Shown: piece by piece, positions 57,361-64,000 of the stretch | Layout: every line of letters starts with the position of its first letter | Numbering within the stretch: position 1 is the stretch's first letter | DNA from: Citrobacter freundii | Lineage (GTDB): Bacteria; Pseudomonadota; Gammaproteobacteria; Enterobacterales; Enterobacteriaceae | DNA length: 64,000 nt | Direction of reading: 5' to 3' | Assembly (NCBI RefSeq): GCF_029717145.1 | Contig: NZ_CP099222.1 | Coordinates: 1,674,001 to 1,738,000, forward strand | Position numbers and translations under genes: made by a program | The notes under the pieces: generated by a model | Told to the model about the DNA's origin: nothing | Seen by the model: the letters and a program-made list of their open reading frames with translations, nothing else | Database searches by the model: none

Positions 57361-58607
57361 CAGGAGCGTGCTCCTTTTTTGCCGTACTCGCGTGCGGTGG
57401 GTTTATCGTTTGTGGCCGTGGCGCTATGCGCCTCTACAACGTCAACTTTTGCCCCTTCCGTCAGGCGGTCAATACCGTCGGTGACGACGCGATCGCCCGC
57501 CGACAGCCCGGCGGTAATTACCACTTTTTGACTGTCCTGAATGCCCGGTTTGACCAGATGTTTACTGACTTTATTCTCTGTATTCAGCACCCAGACAAAG
57601 TGACCTTCATTGCCCATTTGTAAGGCGGCAGTGGGGATCACGATGGCGTTTTGCTCGGTGGCGACCAGCATGCGGGCGTTAACGAACTGGTTCGGAAACA
57701 GCGTGTCATCCTGATTGTTGAAGCGAGCCTTCGCTTTGATGGTGCCGGTGGTGGCATCAATCTGGTTGTCGAGGCTCAGCAGTACGCCTTCACTGAGTTT
57801 CTGCGAATTGGTGCGATCCCAGGCTTCGACCTTCAGCGGGTTGCCCGTTTTTTGCGCCCGTAGCACGGTCGCAATATCGTTTTCTGGCAAGGTGAAGATC
57901 AGGTCGATGGGATGGGTTTGCGTAATGACGACAATCCCGGTGGTATCACCGCTGGATATTTGGTTACCCACGTCGACCAGTTTCAGGCCGACACGGCCAT
58001 CGACAGGGGCGGTGATGCGACTCCAGTCGAGCTGCAACTGGGCGCTGGCGACGCTGGCTTCATCGGCTTTGATCGTCCCTTGCGTTTCGTTCACCAATGC
58101 CTGCTGAGCATCCAGTTCCTGACGGGAGACCAGATTGGTTTTCACCAGTTGCTGATAGCGGGCCAGGTCGCGACGGGCATTTGCCAGCGTCGCGGTATCT
58201 TTGGCTAACTGTCCCTGCGCCTGGGCAAGGGCGACTTTGAACTGGCTGGGGTCTATTTCAGCCAGCAGGTCGCCGGCTTTGACCTGCTGTCCTTCCTGAA
58301 AGTGTAACGCGATGAGCTGACCGTCTACCCGACTGCGAACCGTTGCGGTATTCGCGGCCGTCACGGTGCCCAGTCCCGTCAGGTAACGTGGAACGGCTTG
58401 TTCATTGGCGGTGGCAACCTGCACGGGGGCTAGCGGACCAGAACTCATTCCGCGACGCCCTGAGCCTGCGGCGTGCTGTGCTTGCCCGGTTGCACCGGGG
58501 GCGTTCCCCTGAGATTCACTGCGACTGTGCCAGAACCAAAATGCGGCGATGGCCGCCACGACGGTCACGATTGCTATCACCCAGCGGGATTTGTTACTGC
58601 CTTTCAT
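57360..58607 (-). CDS. mdtA: RND periplasmic adaptor MdtA
   Basis: 415 residues, the E. coli length. An N-terminal anchor ([19 protein letters not shown], ~8-26) is followed by a Gly/Ala-rich linker, barrel-sandwich and hairpin domains (about 90-230), and beta-barrel and proximal domains. It joins MdtBC to TolC and is the first gene of mdtABCD-baeSR. Upstream are a BaeR-box candidate and the ibs/sib locus. Confidence 0.97.
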   Translation of the reverse strand: MKGSNKSRWVIAIVTVVAAIAAFWFWHSRSESQGNAPGATGQAQHAAGSGRRGMSSGPLAPVQVATANEQAVPRYLTGLGTVTAANTATVRSRVDGQLIALHFQEGQQVKAGDLLAEIDPSQFKVALAQAQGQLAKDTATLANARRDLARYQQLVKTNLVSRQELDAQQALVNETQGTIKADEASVASAQLQLDWSRITAPVDGRVGLKLVDVGNQISSGDTTGIVVITQTHPIDLIFTLPENDIATVLRAQKTGNPLKVEAWDRTNSQKLSEGVLLSLDNQIDATTGTIKAKARFNNQDDTLFPNQFVNARMLVATEQNAIVIPTAALQMGNEGHFVWVLNTENKVSKHLVKPGIQDSQKVVITAGLSAGDRVVTDGIDRLTEGAKVDVVEAHSATATNDKPTAREYGKKGARS

Positions 58608-58670
58608 TGTTATAAGTTTCTCATCCTGAAACGTTTCGCGTAATGATACTAGTTTAGCCAGCGATCAAGG

Positions 58671-58688
58671 GCGAAAGATGGAGGAATT
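58671..58688 (-). promoter_or_regulatory. Candidate BaeR box upstream of mdtA
   Basis: On the minus strand AATTCCTCCATCTTTCGC matches about 12 of 18 positions of the published BaeR consensus TTTTTCTCCATDATTGGC, including the CTCCAT core, and lies 64 nt upstream of the mdtA start. BaeR autoactivation of this operon is known in E. coli. Confidence 0.5.
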
Positions 58689-58842
58689 ATGAAACACTGT
58701 CGGGATTCGTCTGAATGGCGGTGCGGCTTTGCGAGGCGTTACGCAACAATGGGCGGTGAAAATCGCCAACGCGAAAGAGTGCGCTAGAGTGCGGACAAGG
58801 CAAAAGGAGGTCAGCCAGAGATTTCAGCCGGACGCTGAAACG

Positions 58843-58981
58843 GGAAAGCCCCTCCCGAGGAAGGGGCCAAAATAAGGAAAGGGTTATGATGAAGTACGTC
58901 ATCATACTGGTGATACTCTTAGTGATTAGCTTCGCGGCTTACTAAGACACCAGGGGAGGGGAAACCCTCCCTAACCCTCAC
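58843..58981 (-). ncRNA. sibA: Sib antitoxin RNA
   Basis: On the minus strand the RNA would begin GTGAGGGTTAGGGAGGG, run antisense to the entire ibs frame, and end with GGCCCCTTCCTCGGGAGGGG plus TTT, about 139 nt, the size of E. coli Sib RNAs. The ends are deduced from similarity to SibA-type sequences. It blocks ibs translation by pairing. E. coli has sibA and sibB in tandem near mdtA; only one copy is seen here. Confidence 0.82.
58886..58945 (+). CDS. ibsA: Ibs toxic membrane peptide (type I toxin)
   Basis: 19 residues, MMKYVIILVILLVISFAAY, nearly identical to E. coli IbsA-E. A single hydrophobic helix that depolarises the inner membrane when overproduced. An AAGGAAAGGG ribosome site lies just upstream. 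Entirely overlapped on the opposite strand by the Sib RNA, which represses it. The peptide is below usual gene-calling length. Confidence 0.9.
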   Translation: MMKYVIILVILLVISFAAY

Positions 58982-59043
58982 TCCTGACCATAAGCCACAG
59001 TCACGATGATGTCAATACGCACACTTTTCAGCCTGCGAGCCGC

Positions 59044-60396
59044 TTAGCGGAAAACCACTTCTGCCCAGCGTGCCAGACCGGCAGTCACCGAGCCGAAATC
59101 ATCGCCACCGGCGATAGGGATCCCCGGCAGCTGTTCGGCGAGCGCTTTTTTGATAAGCGGTGAGCGTGCACTGCCACCGGTCAAATAAATAACATCCGGT
59201 TTTTCCTGGGCATTATCCAGCGCCAGCTGCACCTGCTCCAGAATACGAGCCAGTGGCTGATTGAGCGCCGCCTCCAGCCCCTGTTGACTGATTGCAGTCG
59301 CCAGTTCATCACTGATAAACGGCAGAGCCGCGTTGACGTTTGCCTGTGCGGAAAGCGCAATTTTGCTTTCTTCTGCGCTGCGTACCAGCCGGTAGCTCAG
59401 ACGCTCGCGCCAGACTTTGAGCAGCAGAGCGACTTTATCGGCTTCTTTCGCGTCGCGGATCAGATCGTTTAACAAGCGTCCGTTGGCGGTACTGTAAAAA
59501 TCACTTTGGGCAGGAACGTCGTTAATGGCGATGGCGTTCCACCACGGCAGAATAGGTAAGGCGATGCCTTTTTCGGTTTCGCCTCCCATGCCGAGCAATG
59601 GCATCAGGTGTTTAAAGGCCAGCGCGATGTCCAGATCGTTACCGCCTACGCGACAGCCACTGTGGCCTAAGAGGCTGGTTTCGCGATCGGCGCGCTGATG
59701 CCACTGCGGACCCATCAGCAGCAACGAGCAGTCGGTGGTACCACCGCCGATGTCCACCACCAGTACGCGTTTCTCGTCTTGCAGCGTGGCTTCATAATCC
59801 AGTCCCGCCGCGACCGGCTCGTACTGAAACACCACATCCTGGAAACCGGCGCGTTTGGCCGCACGCTCAAGAATACCTTGTGCCTGGGCGTTGGCGTCGT
59901 CGCCGCCTAACCCCTGGAAGTTGATCGGACGACCGATAACGGCCTGGGTGATCGCTTCGGGTAGCTGGTTTTGTGCCTGGTTGCGGATGTGCAGCATCAT
60001 CGCGCAGACTAAGTCTTCAAATAGCGCAACCTGCTGCGGTTTCAGGCCGCTGGCACCTAAAAACGATTTTGGTGATTTAACGAAGTAGACTTCTTCCGGG
60101 TCATCAATATATTGGCCCAGTGATGCCAGACCAAACTGCACGCTATTGGCGTTCACATCGATGTCTTCTTCGCGATTAAAGCGCACCGCACGACGCAGTA
60201 ATGCCTGCGTTTCGTCATCCGTTGCCGGGACATCATGATGGCGATACAGCCACTCGCTGACCGCTTCACGCGTCGGGGCGCACAGCATGGAGGGCAGTAG
60301 CGTGCTGTCATTTTCCATTTTGAGCAATTGCGGCTGCCCGTCACGCATGACGGCCACTGAACAGTTCGCCGTACCATAGTCAAAACCAATAAACAC
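59044..60396 (-). CDS. yegD: HSP70-family protein YegD
   Basis: 450 residues from a GTG at 60396 (VFIGFDYGTANCSVAVM), with GGGGAG upstream; this gives the E. coli length, while the open frame extends 34 codons further. Hsp70-type actin-fold ATPase: phosphate-1 motif GFDYGTANCSVAV at the N-terminus, phosphate-2 VVDIGGGTTDCSLLL near 200, and adenosine motif YLTGGSARSPLIKKAL near 405. There is no DnaK-like substrate-binding domain or EEVD tail. Chaperone role untested to my knowledge. Confidence 0.95.
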   Translation of the reverse strand: MFIGFDYGTANCSVAVMRDGQPQLLKMENDSTLLPSMLCAPTREAVSEWLYRHHDVPATDDETQALLRRAVRFNREEDIDVNANSVQFGLASLGQYIDDPEEVYFVKSPKSFLGASGLKPQQVALFEDLVCAMMLHIRNQAQNQLPEAITQAVIGRPINFQGLGGDDANAQAQGILERAAKRAGFQDVVFQYEPVAAGLDYEATLQDEKRVLVVDIGGGTTDCSLLLMGPQWHQRADRETSLLGHSGCRVGGNDLDIALAFKHLMPLLGMGGETEKGIALPILPWWNAIAINDVPAQSDFYSTANGRLLNDLIRDAKEADKVALLLKVWRERLSYRLVRSAEESKIALSAQANVNAALPFISDELATAISQQGLEAALNQPLARILEQVQLALDNAQEKPDVIYLTGGSARSPLIKKALAEQLPGIPIAGGDDFGSVTAGLARWAEVVFR

Positions 60397-60469
60397 CGTA
60401 AAGCTCCCCAGGGCAGTCAAGAAGGGGCGAGACTTTAGCGAAATGTTGTCGTCCCGACAACTGGAATAT

Positions 60470-60505
60470 GAAAGCAAGGCGCATCGGCGGAATAGCATTT
60501 ATGCT
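60470..60505 (+). promoter_or_regulatory. alkA promoter with Ada-box-like site
   Basis: GAAAGCAAGGCGCA (60470-60483) corresponds to the Ada-binding sequence at E. coli alkA, which reads GAAAGCAAAGCGCA as I recall it, and a -10 TATGCT follows at 60500-60505. The 18-nt space and the downstream ATG at 60534 agree with the E. coli layout. Methylated Ada would activate alkA. Confidence 0.75.
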
Positions 60506-60533
60506 GTAGGCTGGTAAAAAAAAGGACGCGGAC

Positions 60534-61403
60534 ATGTATACACTGAACTGGCAATCGCCCTATGACTGGCCCTGGATGCTGGGGTTTCTCGCTGACCGTG
60601 CCGTGGATGGCGTAGAAACTGTAGGCACATTGACGTATGCAAGAAGCCTGGCGATTGGCCAGCATCGTGGGGTGGTGAGTGTTGTCCCGGATCTGGAGGC
60701 CAACGTGCTGCAGGTAACGTTAAGCCCGGGACTTCAGCCCGTTGCCCGCGAGTGTCTGGCCAAAATGGCGCAGTTGTTCGATCTGAACTGCTGTCCGCAG
60801 CACGTTGTAAGCGCATTGGGGCGTCTGGGGGCCGCACGCCCTGGATTGCGTCTACCGGGATCGGTTGATGCGTTCGAACAGGGCGTTCGCGCGATTTTAG
60901 GTCAGTTGGTCAGCGTGGCGATGGCGGCAAAACTGACGGCGAAGGTGGTGCATCTGTATGGCGATAGGCTTGCCGACGCACCAGAGTACGTGTGCTTTCC
61001 TACCCCTGAGGCGCTGGCCGCCGCACAACCGCTGGAGCTGAAAGCGCTGGGCATGCCACTTAAACGTGCGGAAGCGCTGATTCACCTTGCCCGGGCGGCG
61101 CTGGATGGCACGCTTAAGCCTGTTGCCCCGCCTGATATCGAGCTGGGGGTGAAGCAGTTACAAACGTTTCCAGGCATTGGGCGCTGGACGGCCAATTACT
61201 TCGCGTTGCGCGGGTGGCAGGCGAAGGACATTTTTCTTCCCGATGATTACTTGATTAAACAGCGTTTTCCAGGCATGACGCCGGCGCAAATCCGGCGCTA
61301 CGCAGAGCGCTGGAAGCCCTGGCGTTCCTACGCGCTACTGCATATCTGGTATACGGAAGGCTGGCAACCATCAGTTGATGGCGAAATTGCTGGTGTTGAG
61401 TAG
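60534..61403 (+). CDS. alkA: 3-methyladenine DNA glycosylase II AlkA
   Basis: 289 residues; E. coli AlkA is 282, the extra residues being at the C-terminus (SVDGEIAGVE). Monofunctional glycosylase excising 3-methyladenine, 7-methylguanine and hypoxanthine. The helix-hairpin-helix is at 209-226 (LQTFPGIGRWTANYFALR) and the catalytic aspartate D238 follows in FLPDDYLIK. AAAGGAC precedes the ATG. Its last 33 nt overlap the 3' end of the convergent dgcE. Confidence 0.97.
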   Translation: MYTLNWQSPYDWPWMLGFLADRAVDGVETVGTLTYARSLAIGQHRGVVSVVPDLEANVLQVTLSPGLQPVARECLAKMAQLFDLNCCPQHVVSALGRLGAARPGLRLPGSVDAFEQGVRAILGQLVSVAMAAKLTAKVVHLYGDRLADAPEYVCFPTPEALAAAQPLELKALGMPLKRAEALIHLARAALDGTLKPVAPPDIELGVKQLQTFPGIGRWTANYFALRGWQAKDIFLPDDYLIKQRFPGMTPAQIRRYAERWKPWRSYALLHIWYTEGWQPSVDGEIAGVE

Positions 61404-64000
61404 CAACTCCAGCGGTTGGGCGTCGGCAATAATATCGCCAAAAATCATATCAATACCGATGCCAGACAGGGCATCCATAATCAGCGGCATGTTTACCGGT
61501 CCAGCGATAGTTTTGATATCCAGACGTTGTGCGTGGCTCTGAATAATGGAAACCCACATTTCGTCCGTCAGATTGCCGTGCGCACTGGCGCTCAGTTCGC
61601 TGTCAAGTAACAGGTAATCAGCGACGTGATACTTGAGATTGTCAAAGACCTCTAAATCGCGACCGACCTGGCTTAAAATGATGCGACAACCCACCTGGCG
61701 TAATCGTTGCATGGCGGGCATGGCCTGTGTTGGATGCGTTTTCATCACGTCTACCGGTACGCTCAGATGCAATAAACGAGGCGGAAGCGGACTGTTTTCC
61801 ATCAATGCCAGCAGTTCATCAACCAGCACGGGATTGAGCAACCCGGCGGCGGAAAGGGGCAGGGCAACGCTAAGCCCTTTACCGGCAACAGCGGAGGCAG
61901 AATGCTGGAAAAATTCAGTAAAGACCCGACGGTCGAGGGCATGATTGAGTGCAGGATCGACCAGACCGGCGCGGAAAGCCTGCTCCTCAATGACGTCGCC
62001 TTCGCTGTTCCATAAGCGCAGCGACAACAGCCAGAAGCTAAAGGTCTCAGGAACCCGTGGAGACGCGATGCCGTGGGCGATCATCAATATTGGGTTATGG
62101 GTAATGATGTTGCGTTGTTCATCGGGTGACAGTATCCCTCGCGTCGCAGGCATCTGGCTCTGCTGGGGTTCATAGACGCATACCCGCCCACGTCCGCTAT
62201 TTTTGGCCGCGTAGCAGGCAATATCTGCCTGCGACATCACCTCGGTGGCGATACGATTTTTGTCATCAATTAGCGTGATCCCGGCACTGGCGCCAATACG
62301 GTGTAAGCGGCCTTCCCATGTAAAGTGGTAATCATTGATGGCGCTAATGACGCGACCCGCGATAAACCGGGCACTTTCGATATTACAATCTGGCAGCAGC
62401 AAGCCGAACTCATCGCCGCCAAGACGCGCCAGCACATCGCTGGTGCGCAGCATGCTCAGCATCAGAGAAGACAGCTCGCGCAGCAAGGCATCTCCCGCCG
62501 CATGACCGGCGCTATCGTTGACGGCTTTAAAACGATCCAGATCGATGAAGACCAGCGCGTGACGCTGATGGGAGTTGTGTACCGTATGCAGCAATTGTTT
62601 CAGATGGTTTTCGAAGCTGACCCGGTTGGCCAGATGCGTGAGGTCATCATGCGATGCGCTGTAACTGAGTTGACGCAACATCTTACGTGATTCGGTGACA
62701 TCCTGAATCACCAACACGGAGCCAATGCTACCGCCGTCGAGGGTGCTGAGCGGCGTGATACTGTACTGAATATCGTAGCTGGTGCCGTTACGACAATGCA
62801 GGACCACTTCTTGCTCAATAGCCGTGCGCGACATGTCGGCGCTGTAGATATTTTCCATTAGCGGGCCGTTATCACCGAAAGTAATACGCAGCACCGTGAG
62901 CAACGGGATCCCTAATGCGCTCTCTTGCGACCAGCCGCTCATTTTCTCGGCCACCGGATTCATAAAGGTGATTTTCAGGTCGACGTCGATACAAATCACC
63001 GCTTCACCGATGGAATCCAGCGTAATATGCAAACGCTCTTTTTCCTGATACAGCGCCTCGTGGAGTTGCTTCACTTCGGTCATGTCGAGATTGATACCGA
63101 GCAAACGTTCCACTTCGCCGTCTTTATTCAGCACCCGGTTAGCCAACGAGCGGATATGCCGAATGCCGTCTTTGACCGCAATGCGGAATTCAAGTTTGAA
63201 AGGAACACGTGCCGCCAGCGAATCGCGAATCACGCTTTCGGCATGTTCGCGATCTTCAGGAACCACGCAGTCATACCAGACTTGCCAACTGGGTTTGATG
63301 TGCGCAGGGACCTCATAAAGATCGAACATGCGCTTATCCCAGCTGATTACGTCAGGCTGCAATTCCCATTCCCAGATGCCAATGCCGCCTGCTTCATTCG
63401 CCAGCGTAATACGTTCCATTAACCGCTTATTGATCCACTCCGTGTGTTTCAGGTCGTTAATGTCCTCAACTTGGGCAATAAAGTAGAGCGGGGTGTTATC
63501 GCTATGACGTACCAGTGAAACGGCCAGCAGTGCCCAGACCACCTCGCCTGCACGGGTGTAATAGCGTTTTTCCATTGAATAACTATTGATTTCACCGCGC
63601 GACAGCATTTGCAGCTGCTCAAGGTCGTTATTCAGATCTTCCGGCCAGGTTAACTGCTGGAAGGTCAGCGAGCGCAGCTCTTCCTGGCTGTAACCCAGAA
63701 AATGACACAAGGCTTTATTGGCCTGTAGCCATTGCCCCTCGGTGCCCACCAGCGCCATGCCGATAGCGGAGTATTCCATGGCGTTGCGAAAACGCGTTTC
63801 GCTCTCTGAAATGTGTTTACGTTCGGCACGAAACGCGTACATGACCATGGTCATCATGTTTGCCGGTAACAGAATCATCAAAAACGGCAGCCACGGCATG
63901 CTGGACATGACAAACGTTTTCGAGGTGGAGAGCAGTGAAGGGTCGGCGGCCAGCATTAGCGAGACCATCATTACGGTGCTGAGGAAAATCAGAAACGCTT
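61371..64000 (-). CDS. dgcE: Diguanylate cyclase DgcE (YegE), partial, N-terminus off window
   Basis: The frame is open to the window edge, so about 875 C-terminal residues of a ~1100-residue protein are visible. From the N-terminal side: the end of a MASE1-type membrane region (MLAADPSLL; PWLPFLMILLPANMMTMVMY), three PAS/PAC units (FRNAMEYSAIGMALVG; NEAGGIGIWEWELQ; TLDSIGEAVICIDVD), a GGDEF domain with RLGGDEFGLLL (GGDEF at 62406-62420), and a degenerate EAL-like tail without an EAL motif. It makes cyclic di-GMP; in E. coli it drives csgD and curli expression. Convergent overlap with alkA. Confidence 0.95.
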   Translation of the reverse strand, partial: AFLIFLSTVMMVSLMLAADPSLLSTSKTFVMSSMPWLPFLMILLPANMMTMVMYAFRAERKHISESETRFRNAMEYSAIGMALVGTEGQWLQANKALCHFLGYSQEELRSLTFQQLTWPEDLNNDLEQLQMLSRGEINSYSMEKRYYTRAGEVVWALLAVSLVRHSDNTPLYFIAQVEDINDLKHTEWINKRLMERITLANEAGGIGIWEWELQPDVISWDKRMFDLYEVPAHIKPSWQVWYDCVVPEDREHAESVIRDSLAARVPFKLEFRIAVKDGIRHIRSLANRVLNKDGEVERLLGINLDMTEVKQLHEALYQEKERLHITLDSIGEAVICIDVDLKITFMNPVAEKMSGWSQESALGIPLLTVLRITFGDNGPLMENIYSADMSRTAIEQEVVLHCRNGTSYDIQYSITPLSTLDGGSIGSVLVIQDVTESRKMLRQLSYSASHDDLTHLANRVSFENHLKQLLHTVHNSHQRHALVFIDLDRFKAVNDSAGHAAGDALLRELSSLMLSMLRTSDVLARLGGDEFGLLLPDCNIESARFIAGRVISAINDYHFTWEGRLHRIGASAGITLIDDKNRIATEVMSQADIACYAAKNSGRGRVCVYEPQQSQMPATRGILSPDEQRNIITHNPILMIAHGIASPRVPETFSFWLLSLRLWNSEGDVIEEQAFRAGLVDPALNHALDRRVFTEFFQHSASAVAGKGLSVALPLSAAGLLNPVLVDELLALMENSPLPPRLLHLSVPVDVMKTHPTQAMPAMQRLRQVGCRIILSQVGRDLEVFDNLKYHVADYLLLDSELSASAHGNLTDEMWVSIIQSHAQRLDIKTIAGPVNMPLIMDALSGIGIDMIFGDIIADAQPLELLLNTSNFAIN

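Noticed and set aside
58620-58842. Second ibs/sib copy as in E. coli K-12
   Set aside because: No further MM[K/R]-start hydrophobic peptide or matching terminator was found in this stretch.
1-64000. CRISPR arrays, complete insertion sequences, prophage genes, rRNA or tRNA genes
   Set aside because: No regularly spaced repeats, transposase or integrase frames, or structural RNA sequences were recognised anywhere in the window.

Overview
The window is chromosomal DNA of an enterobacterium, most likely a Citrobacter. Nearly every gene has a close Escherichia/Salmonella-type orthologue, and the acid phosphatase at 16201-17499 resembles, from memory, the Citrobacter AppA-type phytases. I see no prophage, complete insertion sequence, CRISPR array, rRNA or tRNA gene.

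Layout. (1) 1-9842 is yeg territory: partial yegT, fbaB, then an accessory operon (enolase-superfamily enzyme plus a five-gene peptide/nickel-type ABC importer) where E. coli has the gat genes, then yegS. (2) 9933-43040 is a block that in E. coli and Salmonella lies elsewhere, near minute 19-20: artJ, artM-artQ-artI-artP, ybjP, ybjQ-amiD, ybjS, ybjT-ltaE-poxB, hcr-hcp, lysO, aqpZ, ybjD, ybjX, macAB, cspD, clpS-clpA. Its internal order and strands match E. coli. It carries two insertions relative to E. coli: a cold-shock cassette (CspA-family gene, ymcF, gnsA) plus phytase between ybjP and ybjQ, and a DoxX protein, a YdhS-like flavoprotein, an Ail/OmpX-family porin and a four-fold beta flower protein between poxB and hcr. 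(3) 43072-64000 returns to yeg territory: the sRNA gene cyaR, yegQ (trhP), two unfamiliar repeat-type proteins (DUF4034 and TPR) where E. coli has yegP, baeR-baeS-mdtD-mdtC-mdtB-mdtA, one ibs/sib toxin-antitoxin locus, yegD, alkA and a partial dgcE (yegE).

The main large-scale observation is that the art-clpA block sits exactly between yegS and cyaR, with yeg-region collinearity intact on both sides. That implies a cut-and-paste move or a duplication of about 33 kb.

Functionally the window combines arginine uptake (art), nitrosative-stress defence (hcp-hcr behind an NsrR-like site), envelope stress and drug efflux (baeSR-mdtABCD, macAB, lysO), protein quality control (clpSA, yegD), cold response (csp-ymcF-gnsA, cspD) and alkylation repair (alkA with an Ada-type promoter). 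CyaR, encoded here, has 8-nt complementarity to the Shine-Dalgarno regions of the Ail/OmpX-like gene and the phytase gene, a testable regulatory link within the window.
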